Positions 16,604 through 26,386 of a DNA stretch of 64,000 bases are shown piece by piece; within the stretch, counting starts at the first letter, position 1; every line of letters begins with the position of its first letter. The stretch comes from Sutterella faecalis (GTDB lineage: Bacteria > Pseudomonadota > Gammaproteobacteria > Burkholderiales > Burkholderiaceae_F), in NCBI RefSeq assembly GCF_006337085.1, contig NZ_CP040882.1:1054001-1118000 (forward strand). The letters run 5' to 3'. A program made the translations under genes and the position numbers. The notes beneath the pieces were generated by a model. That model saw nothing but the letters and a program-made list of their open reading frames with translations, ran no database searches and was not told the DNA's origin.

Positions 16604-18499
16604 TCAGCTGATCTGTCTCGCCGCAGCCGGGAGCTTCAGCACCACGCGCGTGCCGCCGATCGGGCTTGCACGCTCGACCGTGACGACGGCGCCGATGCGC
16701 GAGGCGCGCTCCTGCATGATGGAAAGCCCGACATGCTGGTTCTTTCTTTCTTCAACAACAGCCTGATCAATCCCGACGCCGTCGTCGAGAATCTCCACCG
16801 TGAGATCGGCCTCGTTCCTCACGGACACCTTGACGCTTGAGGCCTGGGCGTGCTTGCGCACGTTCGAGAGCGCCTCCTGGATGATGAAGATCACCTGGAG
16901 CTTTTCGCGCGGCGTGAGCTTCGGGCCGTCCCCGACCGAGGAGAGGCGCACGCCGATGTGCGCCTGGCCTTCGAAGCGGTCAATCACGGTGCGCACGCCC
17001 TGGAGGAACCCTTCATTGTGAAGGCGCTCGCGGAAGTTGAGAAGAAGTTCCCGCACATCCTCGTAGCACTCCTGCACGCCCGTGCGGATGGCTTCGAGCG
17101 ACTCGTCGCGGAGCTTCTCGTCCTTGTCGCGGATGGCGTCGGAGAGGAACTGCACCTGAAGATTCAGATAGGAGAGCGCCTGCGCGATCGAATCGTGGAG
17201 GCCCTGAGCGAGAAGCTGACGCTCCTGAATGACTGCGTACTGACGGTCGCGGTCAATGAGGCGCTGGTTGTCGATCGCGACGCCTAAGTGCATGGCGAAG
17301 GACTCCAGAAGCTGCGTCATCTGGGAGGAGAGCTGGGATTCCTCGCGGAAGATGAGCATGTAGCTGCCGATGCTTTCCGAGACGCTTCTCACATTGAAGC
17401 AGTAAGCGGTCGTGAAGCCCGCTTTGGCGAGCGTCCGCGCGAGCATGCGGCTGTCGGTCTTGAGATCAACCCGGACCGGGTAATTCTTCTGCACGACCGT
17501 GCGGAAGATCGAATCCTCCCAGGGAATCCTTGACGACTCCCGGAGCGCCTCAGCCGTGAGGCCGCTCGAAGCCGCCACATCCACGCAGCCCGCTTTCTGG
17601 TCGACCAGAGTTACCAGGCAGGCGTCGGCTTCGGTATAGCGGACGATGCGTTCTGCAAAGCCGTCGGTGAGCTCCTCGATGGACCTCTGCTGGGAGAAGA
17701 AGGACGTGGTCTCATAGAGCTGCGCGAGGTGGCGGTTCTTTTCCTCGACCGAAGCGGTCTTTTCCGCCACCTTCTGCTCGAGGTTGTTGTAGAGGTCCTC
17801 AAGCCTGTCGGCCATGCGGTTGAAGCCCACCGCAATGCGTCCGATCTCGTCATCGCTCTTCACCTCGACGCGCGCGGCGAGGTCGCCCCCCGAGAGCCGG
17901 TTGATGCCTTCGCCGAGGTTCCCGATCGGGCGGATCACCCAGCGCAGCAGGAGCAGCATGATCGTGAAGAGGCTGCCGATCGCAAGCACGATGAGAAGAA
18001 TCTGCAGATATCTGAGCTGCCAGAGATAGTCGTATCGCCAGGCGTCGATCTTACCGGCCAGATCCGTGAGCGCCGACGTATAGACGCGCACCATCTCCGC
18101 ATCCACCTGCCGGCTGCCTTTCTTCGACGCAATCAGCATGGGCTCGACTTCAGTCTTCCAGCGCTTTTCGAGCGTCTCGAGGGAAGCATGAAAGTCGCCT
18201 TCGCGCGGGAGCTCAAGCGGCTGCCAGGCGTCGCCCACGCGGATGACGCGGAACTGGTTCGTGACGCGCGTAAGCTCTTCGTCAAGAAGCTTCTCGGGAA
18301 AGATCGGCTGCGTGAAATAGGCTGAGCGGTAGACCTGCATGCGCAGTTCGGCGATGGAAAACTTTGCCGCTGCGCTGGCTTCCAGCTCCCAATTGAGGAG
18401 CATCGTCCAGCCGATCGAGCTCACGATGAAGCTCACCCAGAGGAGCGTGAGGAAAAGAAGCCTCGTCGAAAGGCTTCGGAAGAACTTGGGTATCTTCAT
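16604..18499 (-). CDS. NarX-like sensor histidine kinase
   Basis: A 631-residue membrane kinase of the NarX/NarQ type. TM1 is about 13-35; the periplasmic domain starts with a P-box-like stretch (SAAAKFSIAELRMQVYRSA, about 42-60), the nitrate/nitrite-binding helix of NarX. TM2 is about 163-185, HAMP about 186-238, a coiled coil to about 260, and a GAF-like domain about 262-412. The HisKA_3 motif ERQLLAQGLHDSIAQ has the phospho-His at 435, and the HATPase_c part carries DDGVGI and GGTRVVLKLP. No response regulator gene is adjacent, which is unusual for this class. The ligand is inferred from the P-box only. Confidence 0.88.
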   Translation of the reverse strand: MKIPKFFRSLSTRLLFLTLLWVSFIVSSIGWTMLLNWELEASAAAKFSIAELRMQVYRSAYFTQPIFPEKLLDEELTRVTNQFRVIRVGDAWQPLELPREGDFHASLETLEKRWKTEVEPMLIASKKGSRQVDAEMVRVYTSALTDLAGKIDAWRYDYLWQLRYLQILLIVLAIGSLFTIMLLLLRWVIRPIGNLGEGINRLSGGDLAARVEVKSDDEIGRIAVGFNRMADRLEDLYNNLEQKVAEKTASVEEKNRHLAQLYETTSFFSQQRSIEELTDGFAERIVRYTEADACLVTLVDQKAGCVDVAASSGLTAEALRESSRIPWEDSIFRTVVQKNYPVRVDLKTDSRMLARTLAKAGFTTAYCFNVRSVSESIGSYMLIFREESQLSSQMTQLLESFAMHLGVAIDNQRLIDRDRQYAVIQERQLLAQGLHDSIAQALSYLNLQVQFLSDAIRDKDEKLRDESLEAIRTGVQECYEDVRELLLNFRERLHNEGFLQGVRTVIDRFEGQAHIGVRLSSVGDGPKLTPREKLQVIFIIQEALSNVRKHAQASSVKVSVRNEADLTVEILDDGVGIDQAVVEERKNQHVGLSIMQERASRIGAVVTVERASPIGGTRVVLKLPAAARQIS

Positions 18500-18569
18500 G
18501 GAGGAGACTGCGAAGAAATGGAAGGCTGCCGGCTTCAGGCTTCATGCGCTTGATCCGGCAATCCTTCGT

Positions 18570-21233
18570 TTACAACAATGTGGGCGCTTCGTCAACGACT
18601 TCGAGCTTGAGGCCCTGCGATGCGCCGCTGCCCGGATCGGAGGTTTTGACGGGTTCTGAGGATAAGGGAGGGAGCGCTTCAACCCGCTCGGCCTTCCAGG
18701 AAATTTCAAGCATCTTCCCGCGGCGGGCACGGTGCATGATGTGCGCCCGGTAAGCGCGCTCGGTGAGCTGCGCTTCGCGGGGCTTCCCGCCCCGGCCGGT
18801 GCCGGAAAGAATGGCCCCGCGGTCATCCGTGACCGCCATCGAAATCATCTCCTCGCCCGGGTCGAGAAGCATGAGGGCGACGCCCTTGCCGCCCGAAGCC
18901 ACGAACCGGATTTCGCTCAGCGGGAAGGCAAGAAGGCGCCCGGAAGACGAGAGGCAGGCGAGCTTCGCACCCGCTTCAATTGCATCCCCGGAAACCGTGA
19001 GGGGAGGCAGCAGCCTTTCGCCTTCGCTCATCTTCACGAAGTCGCGTCCGGCCTTGAGGCGCGTCGAAACATCGGAAATCCTGAGGATCATGCCCTTGCC
19101 GCCCGAAGTGGCGAGAAGCACCGCCGTATTCTGGGGACCCGCAAGCCATCCCGCGCATTCGAAGCCCCGAGGCAGGTCGACAAAGGCCGAAAGCGGCGCC
19201 CCGTCGCTTCTCCCGCCCGGGAGCTGCGAAACGGCAAGTGAATAGACGCGCCCCTTCGCATCGAGGAAGGAAAGCTGATCGGACGAACGGCATTCAATGG
19301 CCCGGTCAAGCTGGTCGCCCATCTTGAAGCTCATGAGCGAGCAGTCGTGACCGTGACCCGTGCGCGTCCTCAGGAACCCCTTCTTTGAAATCACGACAGT
19401 GACGGGTTCGTCAGGCGTCTCCACCTCATGCACGGCGACCTTTGCTTCCTTCACAACCGTGCGGCGGGGGTCGCCGAACGCCTTGGCAGCGGCCTCAATT
19501 TCGCGCGCCACCTGGCGCTTCAGAACGCCGTCGCTCCCGAGAATGCGCTCGAGCCCCGAACGCTCCTTCGTGAGGTTCGCGAGCTCCTTCTCGATTTCAA
19601 TGGCGGCAAGGCGGGCAAGCTGCTTCAGACGGATTTCAAGGATGTCGTCCGCCTGACGCTCCGTGAGGCCGAATTCAGCCATCAGATCGGCCTTCGGGTC
19701 GTCGGCCGCGCGAATGATCTCAATCACGCGGTCGATGTTGAGAAGAACGAGCGAGCGGCCTTCGAGCACATGAATGCGGTCGAGCACCTTCGCGAGCCGC
19801 GCCTCGGTGCGGCGCCTTACGGCCTTCTTTCTGAATTCGATCCATTCGGAAAGAATGGAAAGAAGCCCCTTCTGCCTCGGCTTCCCGTCAATGCCGAGCA
19901 TGACGAGATTCACCGGGACATTCGACTCGAGATCGGTTTCAGAGAGCAGATAGTTGACGAAGTCGTCGCGGTCGATGCGGCTCGTCTTCGGTTCAAAGAC
20001 AAGCCGGACCTCCACGTCCTTGCCGGACTCGTCCCGCACGCTCTCGAGCATTGCGAGCATTGCGCTTTTTGCCTGCTGCTGCTTGGAGGAAATCGATTTC
20101 TTGTCCTTCTTGGGACGCGGATTCGTGATCTGCTCAATGCGGTCGAGAATGATGCGCGAGGACGCCGCGGGCGGAAGTTCGTCCACGACGAGCTGCCACT
20201 GACCGCGGGCAAGCTCTTCAAAATGCCAGCGCGCGCGCACGCGAAGCTTTCCGCGGCCCGATTCATAAATCGCGCGGATTTCATCCCGGGGCGTAATGAT
20301 CTGGCCGCCGCAGGGAAAGTCGGGCGCGGGCATAAGGGAAAGAATCTCTTCGAGTCCGGCTTCGGGCTTCTCCAGGAGCCGCACGCAGGCCGCGGCCACT
20401 TCCGTCAGGTTGTGGGGCGGAATTTCCGTGGCCATGCCGACCGCAATGCCGGAGGAGCCGTTCAGAAGCACGAAGGGGAGCTTCGCGGGCAATTCCACCG
20501 GCTCCTCAAAGTTCCCGTCGTAATTGGGCGCAAAATCAACGGCTCCCGAATCCACTTCCTCGAGAAGAAGCGACGAGATGGGCGTCAGGCGCGTTTCGGT
20601 GTAGCGCATGGCCGCTGCGGAATCGCCGTCGCGGGAGCCGAAATTGCCTTCCGCAACGAGGAGCGGATAACGAAGCGAAAAAGTCTGCGCCATGCGCACG
20701 AGCGCGTCATAGACCGACTGGTCGCCGTGGGGGTGGTATTTGCCGAGCACGTCGCCCACGATGCGGGCGGACTTCACGCTCTTCGCATCGAACTTAAGCC
20801 CCATGCGGTACATGTCGATGAGGATGCGGCGCTGCACGGGCTTCTGGCCGTCCGTGACTTCCGGGAGCGCGCGGCTCTTCACCACCGACATCGCGTATTC
20901 GAGATAGGCTTGCGAAGCGTAGCGCGCGAGCGTGAGGGCGCCGTTTTCCTCGGGCTCCCCTTCGGTCGCGGCGCCTACCGTAATCTCTTCAGCTTCGGCC
21001 GCCTTCAGCTCTTCCTCTGAAAGTTCTGCCTGAGGAAGTTCTTCACCATCGGCCGAAGCATCATTCGCTCCCCCGTCTTCTCTGGCCTCATCAGGCGCCC
21101 GGGGCGCCTCCTCTTCGGACCGGGACGCATCCCCGCCCGCGGGAGACGCCGCGTCCGGGTCGCCGCCGTCGCCAAAAAGCGAATCGTGAAAAAGGTTTTC
21201 CGTCTCATCGGAAAGGGGCTTCTTATCCGTCAT
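18570..21233 (-). CDS. parC: DNA topoisomerase IV subunit A, with a long acidic N-terminus
   Basis: Decatenating type II topoisomerase, breakage-reunion subunit, 887 residues. Core motifs: KPVQRRILIDMYRMGL, KYHPHGDQSVYDALVRMAQ (quinolone-resistance region), catalytic Tyr in AAMRYTETRL, and the C-terminal beta-pinwheel. The canonical start of the family aligns at about residue 98 (GALTLARYASQAYLEYAMSVV). The preceding 95 residues are low-complexity and acidic (many Glu, Asp, Ala), a feature not found in E. coli ParC. The gene follows parE by 20 bases, so parE-parC form one unit. Confidence 0.93.
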   Translation of the reverse strand: MTDKKPLSDETENLFHDSLFGDGGDPDAASPAGGDASRSEEEAPRAPDEAREDGGANDASADGEELPQAELSEEELKAAEAEEITVGAATEGEPEENGALTLARYASQAYLEYAMSVVKSRALPEVTDGQKPVQRRILIDMYRMGLKFDAKSVKSARIVGDVLGKYHPHGDQSVYDALVRMAQTFSLRYPLLVAEGNFGSRDGDSAAAMRYTETRLTPISSLLLEEVDSGAVDFAPNYDGNFEEPVELPAKLPFVLLNGSSGIAVGMATEIPPHNLTEVAAACVRLLEKPEAGLEEILSLMPAPDFPCGGQIITPRDEIRAIYESGRGKLRVRARWHFEELARGQWQLVVDELPPAASSRIILDRIEQITNPRPKKDKKSISSKQQQAKSAMLAMLESVRDESGKDVEVRLVFEPKTSRIDRDDFVNYLLSETDLESNVPVNLVMLGIDGKPRQKGLLSILSEWIEFRKKAVRRRTEARLAKVLDRIHVLEGRSLVLLNIDRVIEIIRAADDPKADLMAEFGLTERQADDILEIRLKQLARLAAIEIEKELANLTKERSGLERILGSDGVLKRQVAREIEAAAKAFGDPRRTVVKEAKVAVHEVETPDEPVTVVISKKGFLRTRTGHGHDCSLMSFKMGDQLDRAIECRSSDQLSFLDAKGRVYSLAVSQLPGGRSDGAPLSAFVDLPRGFECAGWLAGPQNTAVLLATSGGKGMILRISDVSTRLKAGRDFVKMSEGERLLPPLTVSGDAIEAGAKLACLSSSGRLLAFPLSEIRFVASGGKGVALMLLDPGEEMISMAVTDDRGAILSGTGRGGKPREAQLTERAYRAHIMHRARRGKMLEISWKAERVEALPPLSSEPVKTSDPGSGASQGLKLEVVDEAPTLL

Positions 21234-21253
21234 TCTTCTCTTCCTTTCTGACT

Positions 21254-23233
21254 CTAGACATCAAGTTCCGCGCGGTCGCCGTAGGCTTCCATCCAGAGGC
21301 GCCGGCCCGCGACCTCGCGCTCGCCCATGAGGGTCTGCATGACCGCACGGGTGGCGGCTTCCGGTACGGAGCCGAAAGCCACCGGAAGGAGCTTCCGGGT
21401 GTCGGGCGCAAGCGTCGTTTCCGCGAGCTGCTCGGCCTTCATTTCGCCGAGGCCCTTGAAGCGTGAAATGGAAAGCTGCTCATCGCGGAAGCCTTCCTTC
21501 CGGAGGGACTCCATGGTCCTGGCTAGCTCGCGCTCGTCGAGACAGTAAATCTTCCGGTCGGGCTTTCTTCCCTTTTTGGGCGCATCCACGCGAAAGAGGG
21601 GCGGCATCGCGACATAGACGTGCCCGAGCTCAATCAGCTTCGGGAAGTGCTTGAGAAAGAGCGTGAGAAGAAGCACCTGAATGTGCGAGCCATCAACGTC
21701 GGCATCGGAAAGTATGCAGATCTTCCCGTAGCGCAGTCCCTTCAGATCGGGATCCCCGTCGCGCGGATGCGGATCAACGCCGATCGCGAGCGCAATGTCG
21801 TGAATCGTGTCGGAACGGAAAAGCGAGCCGCCGTCGACTTCCCAGGTATTGAGGATCTTGCCTCGTAGCGGAAGCACCGCCTGGAATTCCTTGTCGCGCC
21901 CCTGCTTGGCGGAGCCCCCTGCGGAGTCGCCCTCAACGATGAAGAGTTCATTCCGCGTAATGTCGCTCGACTCGCAGTCGGTGAGCTTCCCCGGGAGCAC
22001 CGCCACGGTCGACGTGCGGCGCCGTTCATACTTCGCGGCCTGGCGCTGACGCGCCTGAGCCTGACTGATGATGTGCTCGGCGAGCTTTCTGCCGTCCTCA
22101 ACGTGGTCGTTGAGCCAGAACTCGAACTGCGACTTCACGAAGCCGGAAACAAGCTTCAGCGTATCGCGGCTTGTAAGCTTTTCCTTCGTCTGCCCCTGAA
22201 ACTGCGGGTCAATGGCCTTCGTGGAGAGCACGAAGCTCGCGCGGCTGAAGACGTCTTCGGCAAGAACCTTCACGCCCTTCGCCTGAAGTCCGTGCACGTC
22301 CATGAAGGCGCGCACCGCCTGCCAGAGACCGTCCTTGAGGCCCGATTCATGCGTGCCTCCCTGCGGAGTCGGGATCAGGTTCACATAGCTTTCGCGCGTA
22401 AGAGGCCCTTCGGGCGTCCAGACCACCACCCACGCGGCGCCTTCGCCCGGGGCGAACCCCTCCGTCGACTCGTCCGCATAGGCGGCTGCCTCAAAGGGCT
22501 CGATCATCGGTTCGCCGTGGATTTCCGAGAGGAGATACTCCTTGAGGCCGCCTTCGTACTTCCAGTGCGCCTGAGTTCCCGTGCGTTCATTGCGATAATC
22601 GACTTCGCAGCCCGGAAGAAGCACGGCCTTGGATCGGAGCAGCCGAACAAGCGAAGCCTCGGGAATTTCGGGCGAATCAAAATACTTCGGATCGGGTTCG
22701 ACCGAAACCCGGGTGCCCGTCTGAGACTTCGGACGGGGACTCTTACGGACGGCAAGGGGTTCGGCCACAAAGCCGTCCCGGAAGCCCATCGTCGCCTCTT
22801 CGCCGTCGCGCCAGACGGTAACAACCAGGTGCCTCGAGAGCGCATTCGTCACGGAAACGCCGACGCCGTGCAGACCGCCCGCAAAGGAATAGGGGCCGGA
22901 GCCGTCGGCTTTCTGGAATTTTCCGCCCGCATGCAGACGCGTAAAGACGAGTTCAACGACGGGTGCATGCTCTTCCGGATGCATGCCGATCGGAATCCCT
23001 CGACCGTCATCCTCCACCGTGACGATGCCGGCCTCGCTCACCGAAACCGAAATCTTCGTCCCGAACCCTGCGAGCACTTCGTCGCTCGCGTTGTCGATGA
23101 CTTCCTGGATGATGTGAAGGGGATTGTCCGTCAGCGTGTACATGCCCGGACGCTGCTTAACGGGTTCAAGCCCCTTAAGCACCCGGATGGAGCTCTCGCC
23201 GTAATCGTCTTTTTTCTTCTGCTTGATGGCCAT
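21254..23233 (-). CDS. parE: DNA topoisomerase IV subunit B
   Basis: ATPase subunit of topoisomerase IV. GHKL ATP site: EVIDNASDEVLAGFG and DDGRGIPIGMHPEE; then the lid SFAGGLHGVGVSVTNALS. TOPRIM motifs: VEGDSAGGSAKQGRD and DADVDGSHIQVLLLTLF. The ATG at 23233 (MAIKQKKKDDYGESSIRVLKGLEPV) matches the family N-terminus. The frame is open upstream to another ATG at 23380, which would add 49 non-homologous residues; no strong Shine-Dalgarno sequence separates the choices. It shares the transcription unit with parC. Confidence 0.93.
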   Translation of the reverse strand: MAIKQKKKDDYGESSIRVLKGLEPVKQRPGMYTLTDNPLHIIQEVIDNASDEVLAGFGTKISVSVSEAGIVTVEDDGRGIPIGMHPEEHAPVVELVFTRLHAGGKFQKADGSGPYSFAGGLHGVGVSVTNALSRHLVVTVWRDGEEATMGFRDGFVAEPLAVRKSPRPKSQTGTRVSVEPDPKYFDSPEIPEASLVRLLRSKAVLLPGCEVDYRNERTGTQAHWKYEGGLKEYLLSEIHGEPMIEPFEAAAYADESTEGFAPGEGAAWVVVWTPEGPLTRESYVNLIPTPQGGTHESGLKDGLWQAVRAFMDVHGLQAKGVKVLAEDVFSRASFVLSTKAIDPQFQGQTKEKLTSRDTLKLVSGFVKSQFEFWLNDHVEDGRKLAEHIISQAQARQRQAAKYERRRTSTVAVLPGKLTDCESSDITRNELFIVEGDSAGGSAKQGRDKEFQAVLPLRGKILNTWEVDGGSLFRSDTIHDIALAIGVDPHPRDGDPDLKGLRYGKICILSDADVDGSHIQVLLLTLFLKHFPKLIELGHVYVAMPPLFRVDAPKKGRKPDRKIYCLDERELARTMESLRKEGFRDEQLSISRFKGLGEMKAEQLAETTLAPDTRKLLPVAFGSVPEAATRAVMQTLMGEREVAGRRLWMEAYGDRAELDV

Positions 23234-23550
23234 TGCTGTGTTGAATGCGCGCAAAACGCCCTCAGACGAAAACTCGCTGCGGGCTGAAGGGACGCCTGAA
23301 TTCTTATCGAATGGATGAGACTCCGCTCCCGGAGTAAGGCTCGAAAGTTGAGCTTCTGAGAGCAAAGCCGAAGTGCTCATTTTAGCAATGCTCAACCTTC
23401 TACTTCCCCGATGAAGCCCTCAGCAAAACTTCCGCCCCGCAGTAATTTTCCGAAGCACTTTTCGGGTTCGGAAGAGACGAATGACGCTTGCCCGGAATCT
23501 CTAAAAATAGGTACTATTCCTGATCTCTCTTATTTTGTGAAGGAACCTCG

Positions 23551-25098
23551 ATGGCGAAGCTTTACATGGGTTTTGATGCCGGCACGCAGAGCGTGAAGGT
23601 AGGCGTCTACGATGAGAATTTTGAGCTTGTTGCAAGCCGGTCGCTTCCGACCGAACTCAGCTATCCGCATCCGGGCTGGGTCGAGATGAACGTGGACACG
23701 TACCTCGAGAACTGCATCACCGCCATGGCCGAAGTAACGAGCGAGCTTCGCCGCATCGGCCGTGATCCGAAGGACATCGCCGCCATCATGGGCGACGGCA
23801 TCATCTGCGGCATCGTCGGCATTGACGAAAACGCGCGCCCGGTCACGCCCTACATCAACTACCTCGACAGCCGCACGACGGAAGATGTGGAAGCGCTCAA
23901 CGCGAAAAAGCTTTCGATCTGGGGCCGTGAAACCGGCAACGCGGAAGCCTCTCCGATGTTCCCGGCCATGTTCGCGCGCTGGTTCCTCAGGAATTCGCCC
24001 GAATTCTCTGAGCGCGGCGTGAAGTTCGTGCACAACGCCCCTTACGTCCTCATGCGTCTCGCGGGCCTCAAGGGCAAGGACGCCTTCATCGACTGGGGCG
24101 CCATGTCGGGCTGGGGGCTCGGCTACGATGTTCAGGCGAAAAAGTGGTCCTCCGAACAGCTCGAGCTCCTCGGGATCGACGAAAAGTACATGCCCCGCAT
24201 CCTGAAGCCCTGGGACAAGGTGGGCGGCCTCTGCGAGGAAATTTCCGTGCGCACGGGGCTTCCCGCCGGCATTCCGATTCTTGCGGGCGCGGGCGACACG
24301 ATGCAGTCGATGCTGGGGTCCGGCGTCTTTGAGGCGCATCAGGGCGTCGACGTGGCGGGCACCTGCGCCATGTTCTGCGTCTCCACCAGGGGCATCATTC
24401 CCGAACTCTCTCAGCCCGGCACCGGCCTCATCTTCAATTCCGGCACGCTTCCCGACACTTACTTCTACTGGGGGTTCGTGCGCACGGGCGGGCTCGCCCT
24501 CCGGTGGTTCAAGGACAATGTCTGCCGCCACGAGGGCGACGGCGCCTACTACGGAGAGCTTTCGGCCGGCGCGGAAAAGATTCCCGCGGGTTCGCGCGGC
24601 GTGCTCTTCCTTCCCTATCTCACGGGCGGCTACGGCGAGGAAAAGGAAGCGAGCGGGTGCTTCCTCAACATGACGATGGACGACAATCAGTTCGTCATGT
24701 GGCGCGCCGTCCTTGAAGCAATCGGCTACGACTACATGGAGCTTGCCGACGGCTACCGGCGCGCAGGCGTTGCGCTCAACCGCATCACCGTAACGGAAGG
24801 CGGCAGCCGAGATCCGCTCTGGAATCAGATCAAGTCGAACATGCTCGACGCCGAGGTCGTCCGCTTCAAGAACCCGGGCGGCGCGGTCCTCACCAACTGC
24901 GTCTTCGGCGCCTACGCCACGGGCGGCATCACGGACGTGAAGGCGGCGCTCTCGAAGGTCATTTCGGAAAACGGCGTCTATGAACCCGTTCCCGAACTCG
25001 TGAGCCGCTATCGCGAGCTCTTTGAAAACAGAAAGGCCCTCGTTCGCAGCGACATGAAGGCCGCCTTCTCGCGGCTCGTGCGCATGCGCGAGATGTGA
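23551..25098 (+). CDS. FGGY-family carbohydrate kinase
   Basis: Cytoplasmic ATP-dependent sugar or polyol kinase of the xylulokinase/glycerol kinase superfamily, 515 residues. N-terminal phosphate motif FDAGTQSVKVGVYD at about 8-21; FGGY family ATP-site parts near AGAGDTMQSMLGSGV (about 249) and the C-terminal signature VTEGGSRDPLWNQIKSNML (about 411-429) with nearby GAVLTNCVFGAYATGG. Substrate cannot be read from sequence. No sugar transporter or isomerase is adjacent; the neighbour is a MerR-type regulator on the opposite strand. A strong terminator follows. Confidence 0.88.
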   Translation: MAKLYMGFDAGTQSVKVGVYDENFELVASRSLPTELSYPHPGWVEMNVDTYLENCITAMAEVTSELRRIGRDPKDIAAIMGDGIICGIVGIDENARPVTPYINYLDSRTTEDVEALNAKKLSIWGRETGNAEASPMFPAMFARWFLRNSPEFSERGVKFVHNAPYVLMRLAGLKGKDAFIDWGAMSGWGLGYDVQAKKWSSEQLELLGIDEKYMPRILKPWDKVGGLCEEISVRTGLPAGIPILAGAGDTMQSMLGSGVFEAHQGVDVAGTCAMFCVSTRGIIPELSQPGTGLIFNSGTLPDTYFYWGFVRTGGLALRWFKDNVCRHEGDGAYYGELSAGAEKIPAGSRGVLFLPYLTGGYGEEKEASGCFLNMTMDDNQFVMWRAVLEAIGYDYMELADGYRRAGVALNRITVTEGGSRDPLWNQIKSNMLDAEVVRFKNPGGAVLTNCVFGAYATGGITDVKAALSKVISENGVYEPVPELVSRYRELFENRKALVRSDMKAAFSRLVRMREM

Positions 25099-25142
25099 TC
25101 CCGACGAGCGGGTGAAAGCAATTCCCTGGTCCGGACTCATGG

Positions 25143-25177
25143 AAAAGGGAGCGCTTCTTCTGAAGCGCTCCCTTTTT
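25143..25177. terminator. Strong terminator between the FGGY kinase and MerR genes
   Basis: Perfect 15-base stem: AAAAGGGAGCGCTTC (25143-25157) pairs with GAAGCGCTCCCTTTT (25162-25176), loop TTCT. It serves convergent genes on both strands. Confidence 0.92.
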
Positions 25178-25257
25178 ACCAGGTGCCGGCGGACTGAAGC
25201 GCCGCCGCGCAGCGATCCTCCCCGACGCGCTTCAGGCTATCCCCTGAAGGGCTTTGC

Positions 25258-26091
25258 TCAAAAGAATACTGTCGGCTCCTTCTTAATCGGAATGAGAATC
25301 CGTCCGAAACCGTCATTATGCGTATCCGCTTCGTCGGAGAAGCGCATTTCCACCTCAAGGATCGCGGTGCCGCACGGGCGGAATCCCAATTGTTTCATTT
25401 GCGACCAGGCCGGATGCGCTCCCTCCGAGAGCAGCCTCATGCTGAAGGCATCGGGGAGCCCGCAGAAATGGCAGACGAAGCATTTCCCGAATTCAATGCG
25501 CTCGAGCACATCATTGACGGGAATCTGATAGCGCTTTAGGAGCGACTCCCTCACCGCGAAGCCCCAATGAATCGTGTTCTCCGTGCCGCTCCCTGAGATT
25601 TCCACCTTGAGCGCGGACTTCGTCACCGGCATCCACATTCCCCAGTCCTTAAGGAGCTCAAATATCCGATCGTCCTTCCTGAAGTCCTGTTCGTCCGTAT
25701 GCGGGAGAAAATACCTGGGCTCCATTTCCCGGATCTCCCAGTCGATCATGGTTCCCTTATGCGCCTCATACCAGCGGCGCATCCTTTTGTGCTCGCCGAT
25801 GACGGCCTGAAGGCGACTTACCGTCGCCTCGAGCTCCTCCGACTTCTTGTCGAGCAGTCCGAAGACCTTGTCCGGGTCGTCGGTGTGCATGGCGCCCATT
25901 TCCTTTACCGTCACGCCGTAATTGCGCAGCCTCATGCAGGAAATAACCTTTGCCGACTGATCGAACGTGTAGTAGCGGTAGCCGCTCTCGCGATGCTGAA
26001 CCTTGAGAAGTCCTGCCGCTTCATAGTGCTTCAGAAAGTCCGAAGTAACGCCAAGATGGCGGGCAAAGTCTCCGATTCTGTATTGCTTCAC
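25258..26091 (-). CDS. MerR-family transcriptional regulator with a ligand-binding C-terminal domain
   Basis: A 277-residue DNA-binding regulator. The winged helix starts YRIGDFARHLGVTSDFLKHYE and continues GYRYYTFDQSAKVISCMRLRNYGVTVKEM; a coiled coil at about 75-115 is the MerR dimerisation helix. The remaining 160 residues are a separate domain with CFVCHFC near residue 200 and FGRILIPIKKEP at the end, which could bind a small ligand in the manner of BmrR/GyrI-type domains (inference). It is divergent from the Tat flavoprotein gene across 295 bases and is a good candidate to control it. Confidence 0.82.
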   Translation of the reverse strand: MKQYRIGDFARHLGVTSDFLKHYEAAGLLKVQHRESGYRYYTFDQSAKVISCMRLRNYGVTVKEMGAMHTDDPDKVFGLLDKKSEELEATVSRLQAVIGEHKRMRRWYEAHKGTMIDWEIREMEPRYFLPHTDEQDFRKDDRIFELLKDWGMWMPVTKSALKVEISGSGTENTIHWGFAVRESLLKRYQIPVNDVLERIEFGKCFVCHFCGLPDAFSMRLLSEGAHPAWSQMKQLGFRPCGTAILEVEMRFSDEADTHNDGFGRILIPIKKEPTVFF

Positions 26092-26151
26092 GATGGGGGT
26101 ATTCCTTCCAGGAGAAGAGTGTTTGAATAAAGTCTAAGTTAAAGCACCTAT

Positions 26152-26178
26152 CCAAGTCCGGTCCAGCACTCAACTTGG
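26152..26178. promoter_or_regulatory. Inverted repeat in the MerR/flavoprotein intergenic region
   Basis: CCAAGT (26152-26157) and ACTTGG (26173-26178) separated by 15 bases, in the 295-base gap between divergent genes. It could be an operator for the MerR-type protein, though its spacing differs from the usual 19-20-base MerR spacer design. The rest of the gap shows no gene. Confidence 0.3.
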
Positions 26179-26386
26179 GAGCGGCTATCCGTCATTCTTT
26201 CTAGGTCAAAAGTAGGTATTTATACGAATCAGCCATTGAAAACAGTCTTCTCAAGGGCATTTCTACGACTTCAGAAAGCGATTTGACTCGCGGCAAAGAC
26301 TCAGCCGGAGAATTTGCGCACATCGGAGGCGCACGATTGAAGACTCTGGCTGCGCCTCTCTTTCACGCAATCTGAGGAGAGATGCA

